Shown here piece by piece: positions 7,040-15,361 of a stretch of 44,371 bases of DNA. Every line of letters starts with the position of its first letter. Position 1 is the stretch's first letter. A program made the position numbers and the translations under genes. Origin of the DNA: Pseudomonas sp. C2B4. GTDB lineage: Bacteria; Pseudomonadota; Gammaproteobacteria; Pseudomonadales; Pseudomonadaceae. Below the pieces are notes generated by a model. The model did no database searches, was not told the origin of the DNA, and saw nothing but the letters and a program-made list of their open reading frames with translations. The stretch lies in NCBI RefSeq assembly GCF_013359695.1, contig NZ_JABFMU010000053.1:1-44371 (forward strand). Reading direction: 5' to 3'.

Positions 7040-7794
7040 TGAAAAAACTTCTGGTCATCGGCATCGGCGCCGGCAATCCCGACTACATCACGATGCAGGC
7101 GGTGAAAGCCTTGAATCGGGTCGACGTGTTTTTCCTCATGGACAAGGGCCAGAGCAAGGGCAAACTGATCGATCTGCGCCGGGAAATCTGCGAGCGCTAC
7201 ATCACCGATCGGGACTACCGCTTTGTCGAAGCGCACAGTCCGGAGCGCGAGCGTGGCGATGTGGACTACACAACGAGTGTCGATGATCTGAACCTGGCCA
7301 AGCAGCGAACCTTCGAACGGCTGATCAACGAAGAACTATCAGACGACCAGTGCGGCGGGTTCCTGGTGTGGGGCGACCCGGCGTTGTACGACAGCACCCT
7401 TCGCATCCTGCAGGCGATTCTCGTGTCAGGCGCCTGTGCTTTCGAGTTTGAGGTGATCCCCGGTATCACCAGCGTCCAGGCGTTGGCGGCGCAGCACAAG
7501 GTAGCGCTCAATCAGATTGGTCGCGCGGTGGAGATCACCACCGGCCGGCGCCTGGCAGCGGGGCAGGTGAGCGATGCCGATAGCCTGGTGGTGATGCTCG
7601 ATGCGCAGGATGCCTACCATCAGGTGGCGGACCGGGACACCGAGATTTTCTGGGGTGCGTACCTGGGGACGCCGGATGAGATCCTGATCAGCGGCAAGCT
7701 CAAGGATGTGGCGGATGAAATTGAGCGGGCTCGCAAGGCGGCGCGGTTGGCCAATGGGTGGATCATGGATACCTATCTGTTGCGCAGGCCTTGA
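7039..7794 (+). CDS. cobF: Precorrin-6A synthase (deacetylating)
   Basis: This 251-residue SAM-dependent tetrapyrrole methylase is the aerobic cobalamin enzyme that methylates C-1 of precorrin-5 and releases acetate. It begins MKKLLVIGIGAGNPDYITMQ, with the Gly-rich SAM-binding start typical of the family. It also has VDVFFLMDKGQSKGKLIDLR, FLVWGDPALYDSTLRI (the GDP motif) and VIPGITSVQALAA. ATG 7039 overlaps the preceding stop codon, and AAGGA lies nine bases upstream. No other cob genes are in the window. A REP pair follows the stop. Confidence 0.95.
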   Translation: MKKLLVIGIGAGNPDYITMQAVKALNRVDVFFLMDKGQSKGKLIDLRREICERYITDRDYRFVEAHSPERERGDVDYTTSVDDLNLAKQRTFERLINEELSDDQCGGFLVWGDPALYDSTLRILQAILVSGACAFEFEVIPGITSVQALAAQHKVALNQIGRAVEITTGRRLAAGQVSDADSLVVMLDAQDAYHQVADRDTEIFWGAYLGTPDEILISGKLKDVADEIERARKAARLANGWIMDTYLLRRP

Positions 7795-7816
7795 GAAATG
7801 GGTTGTCCGGCCAGAC

Positions 7817-7890
7817 GCCTTCGCGAGCAGGCTCGCTCCCACAGGGAAACGCGTTTCAAATGTGGGAGCGAGCCTGCTCGCGAAGGGGCC
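7817..7890. repeat. REP pair, GTGGGAGCGAGCCTGC family
   Basis: The arms are CCTTCGCGAGCAGGCTCGCT and its complement after a short 15-base loop. It lies in the 108-bp gap between the convergent cobF and ftrA-type genes and may also serve as a shared 3' end structure. Confidence 0.85.
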
Positions 7891-7902
7891 TGCCCAGATA
7901 AC

Positions 7903-8877
7903 TCAAGAAATGGCCTTGACCCCACGCCCAAACCGTTCCCGATACACCGACGGCGGCACCCCGACCACACTGCGAAAGGCCACTCGAAAACTTTCCACCG
8001 ACCGATAACCACACTGCCCGGCAATCTGCTCGGTGTTTTGATTCGTACTTTCCAGCAGTTCGCGAGCGCGGCCCAGGCGTTCGTGTTGCAACCACGTCTT
8101 GGGCGACTGGCCGCTGGCTTCGCTGAAACGCCGCAGGAACGTGCGCTCGCTCATGGCCGCTTCGCTGGCCAGGTCGCGGACCTCCAGCGGTTCGTGCAGA
8201 CGCTCCCGTGCCCACTGCATGACGCGGGAAAGATCGCTGCGAGGTGTAGGGCTGACCGGCGTTGGAATGAACTGCGCCTGGCCACCGGTGCGTTGTGGCG
8301 ACATCACCAGGCGCCGCGCCACGGCGTTGGCCACTTGCGTGCCGAAATCCCGCGCCACCAGATGCAGGCAGGCATCGATGCCCGCCGCGCTGCCGGCCGA
8401 GGTGATCAACTGGCCCGAGTCGACATACAACACATCCGGGTCCACCAGAATGTCCGGAAAACGTTCGGCCAGCTCCGTGGTGTAGCGCCAGTGCGTGGTG
8501 GCGCCGTGACCATTGAGCAGCCCGGTGGCGGCCAGCACGAACACTCCAGAGCAGATCGACAACAACCGCGCACCTCGGGCATGGGCCTGACGCAGGGCAA
8601 TCAGCAACGCCTCGGGCACGGCGGCATTGCGGTCGCGCCAGCCGGGAATAATGATGGTCCGGGCTTGGGCCAGCAGCTCCAGGCCGCCATCGGCCAACAC
8701 ATGGATACCGCCCATGGCGCGCATCGGGCCTTGATCGACGGCGACAATTTGATGTTCATACCAGGGAAAATCGAATTCCGGCCGCGCCAGGCCGAAGATC
8801 TCCACGGCGATGCCGAACTCGAAGGTACAGAGGCCGTCGTAGGCCAGAATCGCGACCAATCCAGGGGCAGGTTGCAT
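7903..8877 (-). CDS. ftrA: GlxA/FtrA-type transcriptional regulator (DJ-1/PfpI-like plus AraC domain)
   Basis: This 324-residue regulator has two parts. Residues 1-185 form a DJ-1/PfpI-like domain (LVAILAYDGLCTFEFGIAVE, SICSGVFVLAATGLL with the nucleophile-elbow Cys, GSAAGIDACLHLV). Residues 215-320 form an AraC-type double helix-turn-helix (MSERTFLRRFSEASGQSP, CGYRSVESFRVAFRSVVGVPP). The start at ATG 8877 begins the conserved domain; a longer frame to 8973 adds an unrelated tail. FtrA proteins commonly sit divergent to a rhodanese gene, as here (8979). It probably controls that neighbour from the 101-bp shared promoter region. Confidence 0.9.
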   Translation of the reverse strand: MQPAPGLVAILAYDGLCTFEFGIAVEIFGLARPEFDFPWYEHQIVAVDQGPMRAMGGIHVLADGGLELLAQARTIIIPGWRDRNAAVPEALLIALRQAHARGARLLSICSGVFVLAATGLLNGHGATTHWRYTTELAERFPDILVDPDVLYVDSGQLITSAGSAAGIDACLHLVARDFGTQVANAVARRLVMSPQRTGGQAQFIPTPVSPTPRSDLSRVMQWARERLHEPLEVRDLASEAAMSERTFLRRFSEASGQSPKTWLQHERLGRARELLESTNQNTEQIAGQCGYRSVESFRVAFRSVVGVPPSVYRERFGRGVKAIS

Positions 8878-8978
8878 TTGGCGGAAAATTCCCGGTGAGT
8901 GTCTTGTGCGCCACTGTAGCGGCAAGTGGCAGGCGGATAAAGTCTGTTCATACCCACTGACACTCTGGAGCACTGCCC

Positions 8979-9413
8979 ATGACCAGCCTGGTCCGCGAAA
9001 TTCCCGCCGCCCCCTCGGCTATCGCCCTCATGCACTTCAGCAACCGCCTGACCTTCGAAACCGACTGCTCCGATGTCTATGGCAGCCAACAGGCCGGCGA
9101 AATCGATTTTGTTCTGGTGGACGTGCGTGGCCCGTTGGCGTTCGAGCGCGGCCATGTGCCCGGCGCGATCAATATTCCGGGCCGACTTTTGACTGCCGAA
9201 GGTCTTGCGGGCTACCCGAAAAGCAGCCTGTTCGTGGTTTATTGCGCTGGCCCGCACTGCAACGGCGCGAACAAGGCGGCCGTGAAGCTGGCGGCGCTGG
9301 GTTATCCGGTCAAGGAGATGATCGGCGGCGTGACCGGTTGGCTGGATGAAGGGTTTGAGTTGAGTGTGGCGGTGCAGCGGCCGGCGAGTGCTGTGGTCGG
9401 TTGCGAATGCTGA
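8979..9413 (+). CDS. Rhodanese-like domain protein
   Basis: This single-domain sulfurtransferase-like protein has 144 residues. It has the rhodanese start FVLVDVRGPLAFERGHVPGA, and the active-site loop VVYCAGPHCNGANKAA supplies the catalytic Cys. MIGGVTGWLDEGF follows near the end. TGGAG precedes the ATG. It is divergent from the FtrA-type regulator, an arrangement seen in many proteobacteria, and is probably its target. Extra Cys residues occur at the very C-terminus (GCEC). The acceptor of the sulfur is unknown. Confidence 0.92.
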   Translation: MTSLVREIPAAPSAIALMHFSNRLTFETDCSDVYGSQQAGEIDFVLVDVRGPLAFERGHVPGAINIPGRLLTAEGLAGYPKSSLFVVYCAGPHCNGANKAAVKLAALGYPVKEMIGGVTGWLDEGFELSVAVQRPASAVVGCEC

Positions 9414-9433
9414 CCTACAGGCACCTCTGATCC

Positions 9434-9545
9434 ACTGTGGCGAGGGGATTCATCCCCGCTGGGCTGCGAAGCGGCCCCAAAAAATGGGACTGCTACGCAG
9501 TCCAACGGGGTGGTGCGACGATTCGCTGAATCCCCTCGCCACAAA
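9434..9545. repeat. Inverted repeat of the GTGGCGAGGGGATT family
   Basis: ACTGTGGCGAGGGGATTCAT on the left pairs with an arm ending CCCCTCGCCACA on the right. Internal blocks GCGAAGCGGCCCC and GGACTGCTACGCAGTCC form smaller hairpins. It is the same element as at 18347-18443 and 22383-22496. It separates two convergent genes. Confidence 0.8.
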
Positions 9546-9561
9546 GGTGAATGCCGTGAGT

Positions 9562-10203
9562 TCAGCGAACTGCTGACGCCGCCCACCACTCATCCAGCGT
9601 CGCCTGCAACCACTCAAAAACCGCAGCATGGGCGACGCTGTCCTGGGGATCCCGAGGCAACGGCGATTCGTCGGCAAAATGCTGATTCAACACGGCCACC
9701 GACTCGGCATTCCACTCCGGATGAAACTGCAAGCCGACCCGCGTCGGCCCGACGCAGTACATCTGCTGTTCACACTGCTCGGTGCTGGCCAGTAATTGCG
9801 CCTGCGGCGGCAGGTCGATGGCGTCTTCGTGCCACTCCAGCACCTTCAAACGCTGGCCATCGATGAAGTTCACGGTGGTCCAGCCCGTTTCGCTTTGCGC
9901 CATGCGCCGCACGTTGCCGCCCAGGCTCAGGGCCAGCAATTGCGCACCGAGGCAAATGGCGAACACCGGCGCACCTTGCCCCAGACTGCCCGCCAGCCAT
10001 TGGCGTTCGGCTTCCAGCCATGCCGGCCCGGCGTTGGACTCATAAGGGCCGCCCAAGAGAATCGCGGGTGCCGCGCTGACAGGGGGTAACTGGCCAAGGT
10101 CGGCACGAAAAACATTCAGCTTCACCTCACGGGAGGCGGCCCAGTCGGCAATAGCACCCGGACCCTCGGCAGGGTGGTGCTGGATCAGGTTCAACTCGGA
10201 CAT
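9562..10203 (-). CDS. Class I glutamine amidotransferase-like protein
   Basis: This 213-residue stand-alone GATase1 domain is of the type annotated as GMP synthase-like or gamma-glutamyl hydrolase-like. The nucleophile elbow is FAICLGAQLLA, the oxyanion region GGPYES, and the catalytic His/Glu motif LQFHPEWN. I chose ATG 10203 (MSELNLIQHH), which has GAGAAG upstream; an ATG at 10215 is also open. It has no partner synthetase domain. It lies alone between a repeat and the divergent binding-protein gene, so the acceptor substrate cannot be told from context. Confidence 0.85.
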   Translation of the reverse strand: MSELNLIQHHPAEGPGAIADWAASREVKLNVFRADLGQLPPVSAAPAILLGGPYESNAGPAWLEAERQWLAGSLGQGAPVFAICLGAQLLALSLGGNVRRMAQSETGWTTVNFIDGQRLKVLEWHEDAIDLPPQAQLLASTEQCEQQMYCVGPTRVGLQFHPEWNAESVAVLNQHFADESPLPRDPQDSVAHAAVFEWLQATLDEWWAASAVR

Positions 10204-10447
10204 CAGGCTTCTCATGAGTGGGCAGGTGGGTGGGCATTATCCGACAGTCCTTGCACCGTGCTGGAGCATGGTGGATTCACCGTCGGATGTTTGGCCATTT
10301 TCTATAAGAATTTGTCGCGCCGAAACAATTTGCCCCGCATCAGCCGCTCTAGACTGCCCGCCTCTTCGGTCCTTGTCCGCCATAAGCGAACGACTGAAAG
10401 CTGCCAATCGAGCTGCCAATAAAAGCCTCCGCACACAGGAGTTATAA

Positions 10448-11227
10448 ATGAAGAAGCTAGTGATGTTCGGTGCCCTGGCACTGTCGATGTTGTCCCTGAC
10501 CGCCGTGGCTGAAGACGCCAAGCCGATCCGCATCGGTATCGAAGCCGGTTACCCGCCATTCTCGATGAAAACCCCTGACGGCAAACTCACCGGTTTCGAC
10601 GTCGACATCGGCGACGCGCTGTGCGAGCAGATGAAAGTGAAGTGCACCTGGGTCGAGCAAGAATTCGACGGCCTGATCCCGGCGCTGAAGGTCAAGAAAA
10701 TCGACGCCATCCTGTCGTCCATGACCATCACCGATGACCGCAAGAAGAACGTCGATTTCACCATCAAGTACTACCACACGCCGGCGCGCTTCGTGATGAA
10801 GGAAGGCACCGACATCAAGGACCCGCTGACCGAACTCAAGGGCAAGAAAGTCGGTGTGCTGCGCGCCAGTACTCACGACCGCTTCGCCACTGAAGTGCTG
10901 GTGCCGGCCGGCATCGAGCTGGTGCGTTACGGCTCCCAGCAGGAAGCCAACCTGGACATGGTCTCCGGTCGTGTTGACGCACTGCTGGCCGACTCGGTCA
11001 ACCTGGACGACGGTTTCCTGAAGACCGACGCGGGCAAAGGCTTCGCGTTCGTAGGCCCGACCTATGAAGACGCCAAGTACTTCGGCGGCGGTGCCGGTAT
11101 CGCTGTACGCAAGGGCGATAAAGAGCTGGCGGACAAATTCAACACCGCCATCACCGAAATCCGCGCCAATGGCAAGTACAAGCAAGTGCAGGACAAGTAC
11201 TTCAACTTTGACGTCTACGGTCATTAA
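10448..11227 (+). CDS. Periplasmic amino-acid-binding protein (AotJ/HisJ-like, arginine/ornithine type)
   Basis: This 259-residue solute-binding protein of a polar amino-acid ABC importer has a signal peptide at residues 1-21 (MKKLVMFGALALSMLSLTAV, then AEDAKP). The mature protein has the family landmarks RIGIEAGYPPFSMKTPDGKL, TGFDVDIGDALCEQM, EFDGLIPALKVKKIDAI and SSMTITDDRKKNVDFT. Length equals AotJ. CAGGAG gives a strong ribosome site. No permease or ATPase genes follow, so this is an orphan receptor that must share a transporter encoded elsewhere. A strong terminator ends the gene and an AstE/AspA-family gene follows, which suggests an arginine-related theme. Confidence 0.92.
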   Translation: MKKLVMFGALALSMLSLTAVAEDAKPIRIGIEAGYPPFSMKTPDGKLTGFDVDIGDALCEQMKVKCTWVEQEFDGLIPALKVKKIDAILSSMTITDDRKKNVDFTIKYYHTPARFVMKEGTDIKDPLTELKGKKVGVLRASTHDRFATEVLVPAGIELVRYGSQQEANLDMVSGRVDALLADSVNLDDGFLKTDAGKGFAFVGPTYEDAKYFGGGAGIAVRKGDKELADKFNTAITEIRANGKYKQVQDKYFNFDVYGH

Positions 11228-11237
11228 TACACCGTAG

Positions 11238-11275
11238 AAAAAAGTGGCCCCGTTGACGCGGTGGCCACTTTTTTT
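11238..11275 (+). terminator. Intrinsic terminator of the binding-protein gene
   Basis: AAAAAAGTGGCC pairs with GGCCACTTTTTTT across a 13-base loop, giving a GC-rich 7-bp core, extended by A-T pairs, with a run of seven T. It begins 11 bases after the stop codon. The A-run on the left makes it usable in both directions. Confidence 0.9.
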
Positions 11276-11301
11276 ATGCTTACTTTCTATGAAGTGAGAA
11301 A

Positions 11302-11395
11302 CCTGTGGGAGCGGGCTTGCCCGCGATGGCGTTGTGTCAGGCAACATCAATGTTGAAAGTGCCGGCCTCATCGCGGGCAAGCCCGCTCCCACAGG
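11302..11395. repeat. REP pair, GTGGGAGCGGGCTTGC family
   Basis: CCTGTGGGAGCGGGCTTGCC and its full complement flank a loop of about 45 bases. The arms are almost perfect. It lies between the terminator at 11238 and the next gene. Confidence 0.87.
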
Positions 11396-11428
11396 TGATC
11401 TCAGTGTTCCTTACATTGGAGTCTTCCC

Positions 11429-12541
11429 ATGCAACGCATTGACCATCCACTGCCCTGGAGTCACCTCGGTACCGAGCGCACCCTCAGTGTGTTTCGATAC
11501 GGCGCAGGCACTCGCAAGGTCTACATCCAGGCCAGCCTGCACGCCGATGAACTGCCGGGCATGCGCACAGCCTGGGAGTTGAAGAAGCGCCTGACCGAGC
11601 TGGAAAGCCAGGGGCAACTGCAAGGTGTGATCGAGCTGGTGCCGGTGGCCAACCCCATCGGTCTTGATCAGCATCTGCAAGGCAGTCACATGGGTCGCTT
11701 CGAATTGGGCAGTGGAAAGAACTTCAACCGCGCATTTGTAGAGCTCAGCGCTCCCGTGGCGCAGTTGATAGGTGATCGTCTGGGCGCCGATGCCGAGGCC
11801 AACATCTCGCTGATCCGCCAGACCATGGGCCAGGTACTTGACGGTTTGCCGGCTCCGGCTTCACAGCTGGAAGCGATGCACCGCCTGTTGCTGCGCCACG
11901 CCTGCGACGCGGATATCACCCTCGATCTGCATTGCGACTTCGACGCGGCGATCCACATTTACGCCTTGCCGCAGCACTGGTCGCAGTGGCAATCCCTGGC
12001 GGCCCGTTTAAAGGCTGGCGTGGCGTTGCTGTGTGAGGATTCCGGTGGCAGCTCTTTCGATGAGTCCTGTTCCTCGCCCTGGTTGCGCCTGGCCAGGGCA
12101 TTCCCCGACGCCGCGATTCCACCGGCCAACCTGGCGACCACACTGGAACTGGGCAGCATGGGAGACACCCGGGTCGATCAGGCTCAAGCCAATTGCGAGG
12201 CGATTCTGGGCTTTCTGGCCGAGCAAGGTTTCATCAAGGGCACCTGGCCGGCGGCGCCGGGCGAATGCTGCGAGGGCATGCCGTTCGAAGGCACCGAATA
12301 CCTGTTTGCCCCCCATCACGGCGTGGTCAGTTTCCTGCGCGAGGCCGGTGAGTGGGTGGAGAAGGGCGATGCACTGTTTGAAGTGGTCGACCCGTTGAAC
12401 GACAAGGTCACCACCGTGCGGGCGGGAACCAGTGGCGTGCTGTTTGCCATTGACCGTGGGCGCTATACGCAGCCGGGGACCTGGCAGGCGAAAGTGGCGG
12501 GGCGTGAGCCGATTCGGGTTGGGAAGTTGATAAACGACTGA
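11429..12541 (+). CDS. Succinylglutamate desuccinylase/aspartoacylase family protein
   Basis: This 370-residue zinc hydrolase belongs to the AstE/AspA branch of the M14 peptidase fold. The metal site is recognisable as ASLHADELPGMRTAW (His and Glu at about residues 38 and 41) and DITLDLHCDFDAAIHIY (second His near 157). NFNRAF and a final barrel-sandwich segment (YLFAPHHGVVSFLREAGEWV, GDALFEVVDPL) are also typical. It is longer than true AstE, so it is probably a general N-acyl amino-acid deacylase. TGGAG precedes the ATG by eight bases. It follows an arginine-type binding protein, but a terminator and REP separate them. Confidence 0.9.
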   Translation: MQRIDHPLPWSHLGTERTLSVFRYGAGTRKVYIQASLHADELPGMRTAWELKKRLTELESQGQLQGVIELVPVANPIGLDQHLQGSHMGRFELGSGKNFNRAFVELSAPVAQLIGDRLGADAEANISLIRQTMGQVLDGLPAPASQLEAMHRLLLRHACDADITLDLHCDFDAAIHIYALPQHWSQWQSLAARLKAGVALLCEDSGGSSFDESCSSPWLRLARAFPDAAIPPANLATTLELGSMGDTRVDQAQANCEAILGFLAEQGFIKGTWPAAPGECCEGMPFEGTEYLFAPHHGVVSFLREAGEWVEKGDALFEVVDPLNDKVTTVRAGTSGVLFAIDRGRYTQPGTWQAKVAGREPIRVGKLIND

Positions 12542-12566
12542 CTTTGGAAGTTGCGGTGCCTCACCT

Positions 12567-12643
12567 GGCCTCTTCGCGAGCAGGCTCGCTCCCACAGGGG
12601 ATTGCATTTCAAATGTGGGAGCGGGCTTGCTCGCGAAGAGGCC
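12567..12643. repeat. REP pair with unequal arms
   Basis: The left arm GGCCTCTTCGCGAGCAGGCT and the right arm TGTGGGAGCGGGCTTGCTCG enclose a short loop. The right arm mixes the GCGGGCTTG and CTCGCGAAG variants, so the two halves come from different subfamilies. Confidence 0.83.
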
Positions 12644-12724
12644 GTCAGCCTCACCTGAAATTTCCCTGCCTGCTTCACAGTGTTAGGCTCTGCCCCGAAT
12701 CCTGCGCACTGTGAAGGAAGGCTT

Positions 12725-13441
12725 ATGTTGAAATTTCTCGCTCTGCTCACGCTGCTGGCATCCGCCGCTGTCCACGCCCAAACCCCGCTGCAAACCGATC
12801 TGCCGCTCAAGTACCTGGAGCAGGCCAACCCCGAGTCCCGCGATCAGCCCCTGGTGATTTTCCTTCACGGTTACGGCAGTAACGAGCAGGATCTGTTCGG
12901 CATCAAGGATGAACTGCCTGCGCAATACACCTACCTGTCAGTGCGGGCGCCGATGGTGATGGAAGAGGGCAGCTACCAGTGGTTTCGCAAGAAGGGCGAA
13001 GGTGCCTACAACGGTGAGACCGATGATCTGAAGTCCAGCGGCCAGTTGCTGCTGGATTTCGTCGCGCAAGCGGCGCAGAAATATCACACCGAACCTGCCC
13101 GGGTGTATCTGGTGGGGTTCAGTCAGGGGGCGATCATGTCTTACGAGGTCGCCTTGCGGCATCCCGAGGCGGTGGGCGGAATCGCTGCGCTGAGCGGGCG
13201 GATTCTGCCGGTGCTCAGGTCAGAATTGAAACCGGATGAAAAACGCCAGTCGCTGGCGATTTTCATCGGTCATGGCACGGCGGATGTGCGCCTGCCTTTC
13301 AGCGACGGCACCGAAGCCAACAGCCTGTTGCAGAGCATTTCACTCGAGCCCGAGTTTCATGCCTACCAAGGCGTCGGTCACAACATCAGTGCCGAAGAAA
13401 TGCAGGATTTGAGCGCCTGGTTGCAGCGCCTCAACCCCTGA
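12725..13441 (+). CDS. Secreted phospholipase/carboxylesterase-family hydrolase
   Basis: This 238-residue alpha/beta hydrolase of the Abhydrolase_2 (carboxylesterase) family has a signal peptide (MLKFLALLTLLASAAVHAQ). The conserved FLHGYGSNEQDLFG lies early. The nucleophile is in VGFSQGAIMS, the acid in GHGTADVRLP, and the His in YQGVGHNIS. The ATG at 12725 has AGGAAGG just upstream; a longer frame exists but lacks the signal. Cytoplasmic homologues usually lack the leader, so this one probably acts on esters in the periplasm. It is convergent with the next gene, with only three bases between the stops. Confidence 0.88.
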   Translation: MLKFLALLTLLASAAVHAQTPLQTDLPLKYLEQANPESRDQPLVIFLHGYGSNEQDLFGIKDELPAQYTYLSVRAPMVMEEGSYQWFRKKGEGAYNGETDDLKSSGQLLLDFVAQAAQKYHTEPARVYLVGFSQGAIMSYEVALRHPEAVGGIAALSGRILPVLRSELKPDEKRQSLAIFIGHGTADVRLPFSDGTEANSLLQSISLEPEFHAYQGVGHNISAEEMQDLSAWLQRLNP

Positions 13442-13444
13442 GGA

Positions 13445-14017
13445 TTACTTGCCGCTGACGATCTGCTTGATCAGCGTCTCGTGGGCCGCCATGTCGCCGG
13501 GGCGGGAGATGACCTGAATCACGGTCATACGGTTGCCTGACGCCGCCATCAGCGTGGTGTTGAGGGTCATGCCGCCACCCTGGCTGGCGGTGCTGTCGAC
13601 CTGACGCACACCCAGCCCGGTACTTTTCAGGGTCAGGCTTTTTTCGCTGAGCTTGTTGTAGTCCGGCAGGGCCTTGCGTTGTGCCGCGTCGAAGTCGGCC
13701 GCGGTGCCATCGAGAAACGCACCGTCGTTGTCCTTGACCGTGGTGCCTTCCGGCAGGTTGTTTTCCGCAGCAATCACTACAGTCTTGGTGGTTTCATTGG
13801 CGTACATGGTACCGCTTGCGCCGGTGGGGTCGGCGGGCAACGGGTTGGCGACGAAGCCCTTGGGCAGGGTGAACGTGAACTTGCCGCCGAGCATCGAGAC
13901 TTTCTGCGTCGATGCCGCGTCCTTGGCCGGGGCCTTGGCGGCCTGCGCATTCAAAGCCCCCAAAGTGGCGACCGCCGCCAGCAGCAGGACGACGGTTTTT
14001 TTACTCAACAGTGACAT
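13445..14017 (-). CDS. Secreted hypothetical protein, DcrB/PsbP-like
   Basis: This 190-residue exported protein has a signal peptide (MSLLSKKTVVLLLAAVATLG, then ALNAQAA). The mature region starts with GKFTFTLPKGFVANPLP, which resembles the first strands of the DcrB/PsbP-like fold, and ends IQVISRPGDMAAHETLIKQI. There is no lipobox Cys. GGAG lies eight bases before the ATG at 14017; an open frame reaching 14125 adds a non-signal tail. Function is not known. It is single and convergent with the esterase. Confidence 0.8.
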   Translation of the reverse strand: MSLLSKKTVVLLLAAVATLGALNAQAAKAPAKDAASTQKVSMLGGKFTFTLPKGFVANPLPADPTGASGTMYANETTKTVVIAAENNLPEGTTVKDNDGAFLDGTAADFDAAQRKALPDYNKLSEKSLTLKSTGLGVRQVDSTASQGGGMTLNTTLMAASGNRMTVIQVISRPGDMAAHETLIKQIVSGK

Positions 14018-14139
14018 ACAAAAAACTCCAGGGAGGGTCGCGCGGTGGGGGGCGATCATCCCATGGAGGTTGGCGGGCATTCCAGTGTGGGCTAACGGAC
14101 GGTCGCTTTCACGGTTCCAGCCCATCTGCCTGGAGCTGC

Positions 14140-14628
14140 TTACTTGATGAGCCGGGTATCCAACCCAAAACGCTCCTGCGAAACAAGCTTGAACTTGTCA
14201 GCGGCCAAATCGCAGTTCACCAGCAGATTCCACGAATGACGTGTTACCGCAGAAGGGATGAGCACAAAGGCATGCTCGGCCAGCAGTCCATCCGCAAATT
14301 GTTGTTGATTCGGCGAAGGCAGAGAGGGGATGAGCCAGTTCGGGTTCGGTACGTCTTCGGGTTGGACAACCTTGATGAGCGACGAATCCAGTACTTCGAA
14401 ACGCGTCAGCACGTGAGGCACCACATCGAGGGCGTCAAAGCCTGCGTGGGCCGCCACTTCCAGGATGGCCGTGGAGGGGGCGGCCGAAGCGTAGATAACC
14501 CGGCGTCCGGGAGGGTTCCAGCGGCCACCGGACTGTTGCGCACCAATGCCACTGTCCCATGTGTTCTTGAAGACCTCGCGATCAAGGCGCCAAGCGTGCC
14601 ATTTCCCTTCCCAGGGCAAAGGATTCAT
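14140..14628 (-). CDS. RES-family toxin (NAD+-targeting)
   Basis: This 162-residue RES domain protein has the expected landmarks: AWRLDRE near residue 12 (active-site Arg), SGGRWNPPGRRVIYAS (second Arg and Tyr) and STAILEVAAH (Glu). RES toxins of type II systems deplete NAD+ by phosphorolysis or related chemistry. The ATG overlaps the antitoxin stop codon (ATGA at 14625-14628), so it is translated after the antitoxin, the usual order in Xre-RES pairs. All key residues that I can identify are present, so the toxin is probably active. Confidence 0.92.
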   Translation of the reverse strand: MNPLPWEGKWHAWRLDREVFKNTWDSGIGAQQSGGRWNPPGRRVIYASAAPSTAILEVAAHAGFDALDVVPHVLTRFEVLDSSLIKVVQPEDVPNPNWLIPSLPSPNQQQFADGLLAEHAFVLIPSAVTRHSWNLLVNCDLAADKFKLVSQERFGLDTRLIK

Positions 14629-15083
14629 TGATAGACCCCGTGTTCAATCCGGGTCAAATAGTCCTCGACGACCTGGAAACCGAGGGCGTTATCGATCAGC
14701 TCCAGCGGGATATTACCGTCCAGGTACTTGCAGGGTTTCTTCAACCAGTCCTCAGCCAGTTGTTGATTGCCAAACACGTTGGTGGCGTGCTCCAGGGCAT
14801 GGGCATACTGGAAGGCGACGGTACTTTGCTGCTGGTTCAGCCGTACCGGTTTGGTTTCCTTGGCCAAGCGCTGGACTGTTCTGACGGATTTCCCCGTGAT
14901 GCGCTGAACAAGGCCGTACTCCATGTACAGGGTTGAAGTGGAAAGCATGTCCCTGACGTCACTCAGGTCAAAGCCTTCCTGTGTGTATCGGATGATCAAC
15001 ATGCGCGTATCACCTTTGCGGCCACGTAATAGCACCTGAGTCGGCTTTCGGGCGATGCTATTTTTCTCGGTCACTGCGGGCAT
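14625..15083 (-). CDS. Xre/ParS-type antitoxin with DUF2384 toxin-binding domain
   Basis: This 152-residue antitoxin is paired with the RES toxin. The middle part (RDMLSTSTLYMEYGLVQRIT, TGKSVRTVQRLAKE) is a helix-turn-helix of the type found in these antitoxins. The last 60 residues (FGNQQLAEDWLKKPCKYLDG, IPLELIDNALGFQVVEDYL, RIEHGVYQ) form the DUF2384 domain that grips the toxin. ATG 15083 is preceded by GGAGGT at a good distance; an upstream ATG at 15098 has no ribosome site. It likely represses its own promoter through the two palindromes at 15099-15132. Confidence 0.92.
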   Translation of the reverse strand: MPAVTEKNSIARKPTQVLLRGRKGDTRMLIIRYTQEGFDLSDVRDMLSTSTLYMEYGLVQRITGKSVRTVQRLAKETKPVRLNQQQSTVAFQYAHALEHATNVFGNQQLAEDWLKKPCKYLDGNIPLELIDNALGFQVVEDYLTRIEHGVYQ

Positions 15084-15098
15084 ACCGATTACCTCCAT

Positions 15099-15132
15099 GC
15101 GTCATTTGACGCAATCATAACGTCAAATGACG
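15099..15132 (-). promoter_or_regulatory. Twin operator and promoter of the RES/Xre operon
   Basis: GCGTCATTTGACGC (15099-15112) and CGTCAAATGACG (15121-15132) are perfect palindromes with 2-base centres. Their centres are 21 bp apart, about two helical turns. On the minus strand TTGCCC and TTATGA, separated by 18 bases, make a plausible promoter whose -10 lies between the two palindromes. This is typical for antitoxin autorepression. Confidence 0.75.
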
Positions 15133-15361
15133 CTGTCCGGGCAATGGAGTTATTGAGCAGCTTTTTGCTCCCGCAATGGATCCGTCCTTGAAGCATGAAG
15201 CCAAGCCTGCCGGGCGCCAGACTCACCAATCGCCCTTGCCTTATCACGCTAAACCTCATGCTTCCGACGGCCAACCTGAAAAACGCGTGGGATAAATCCG
15301 CGATTCTTCGGCTTCGATGCTCCTGTCGGACTCGTGCTCAGGATAAATCCGTGCCGTGCAA

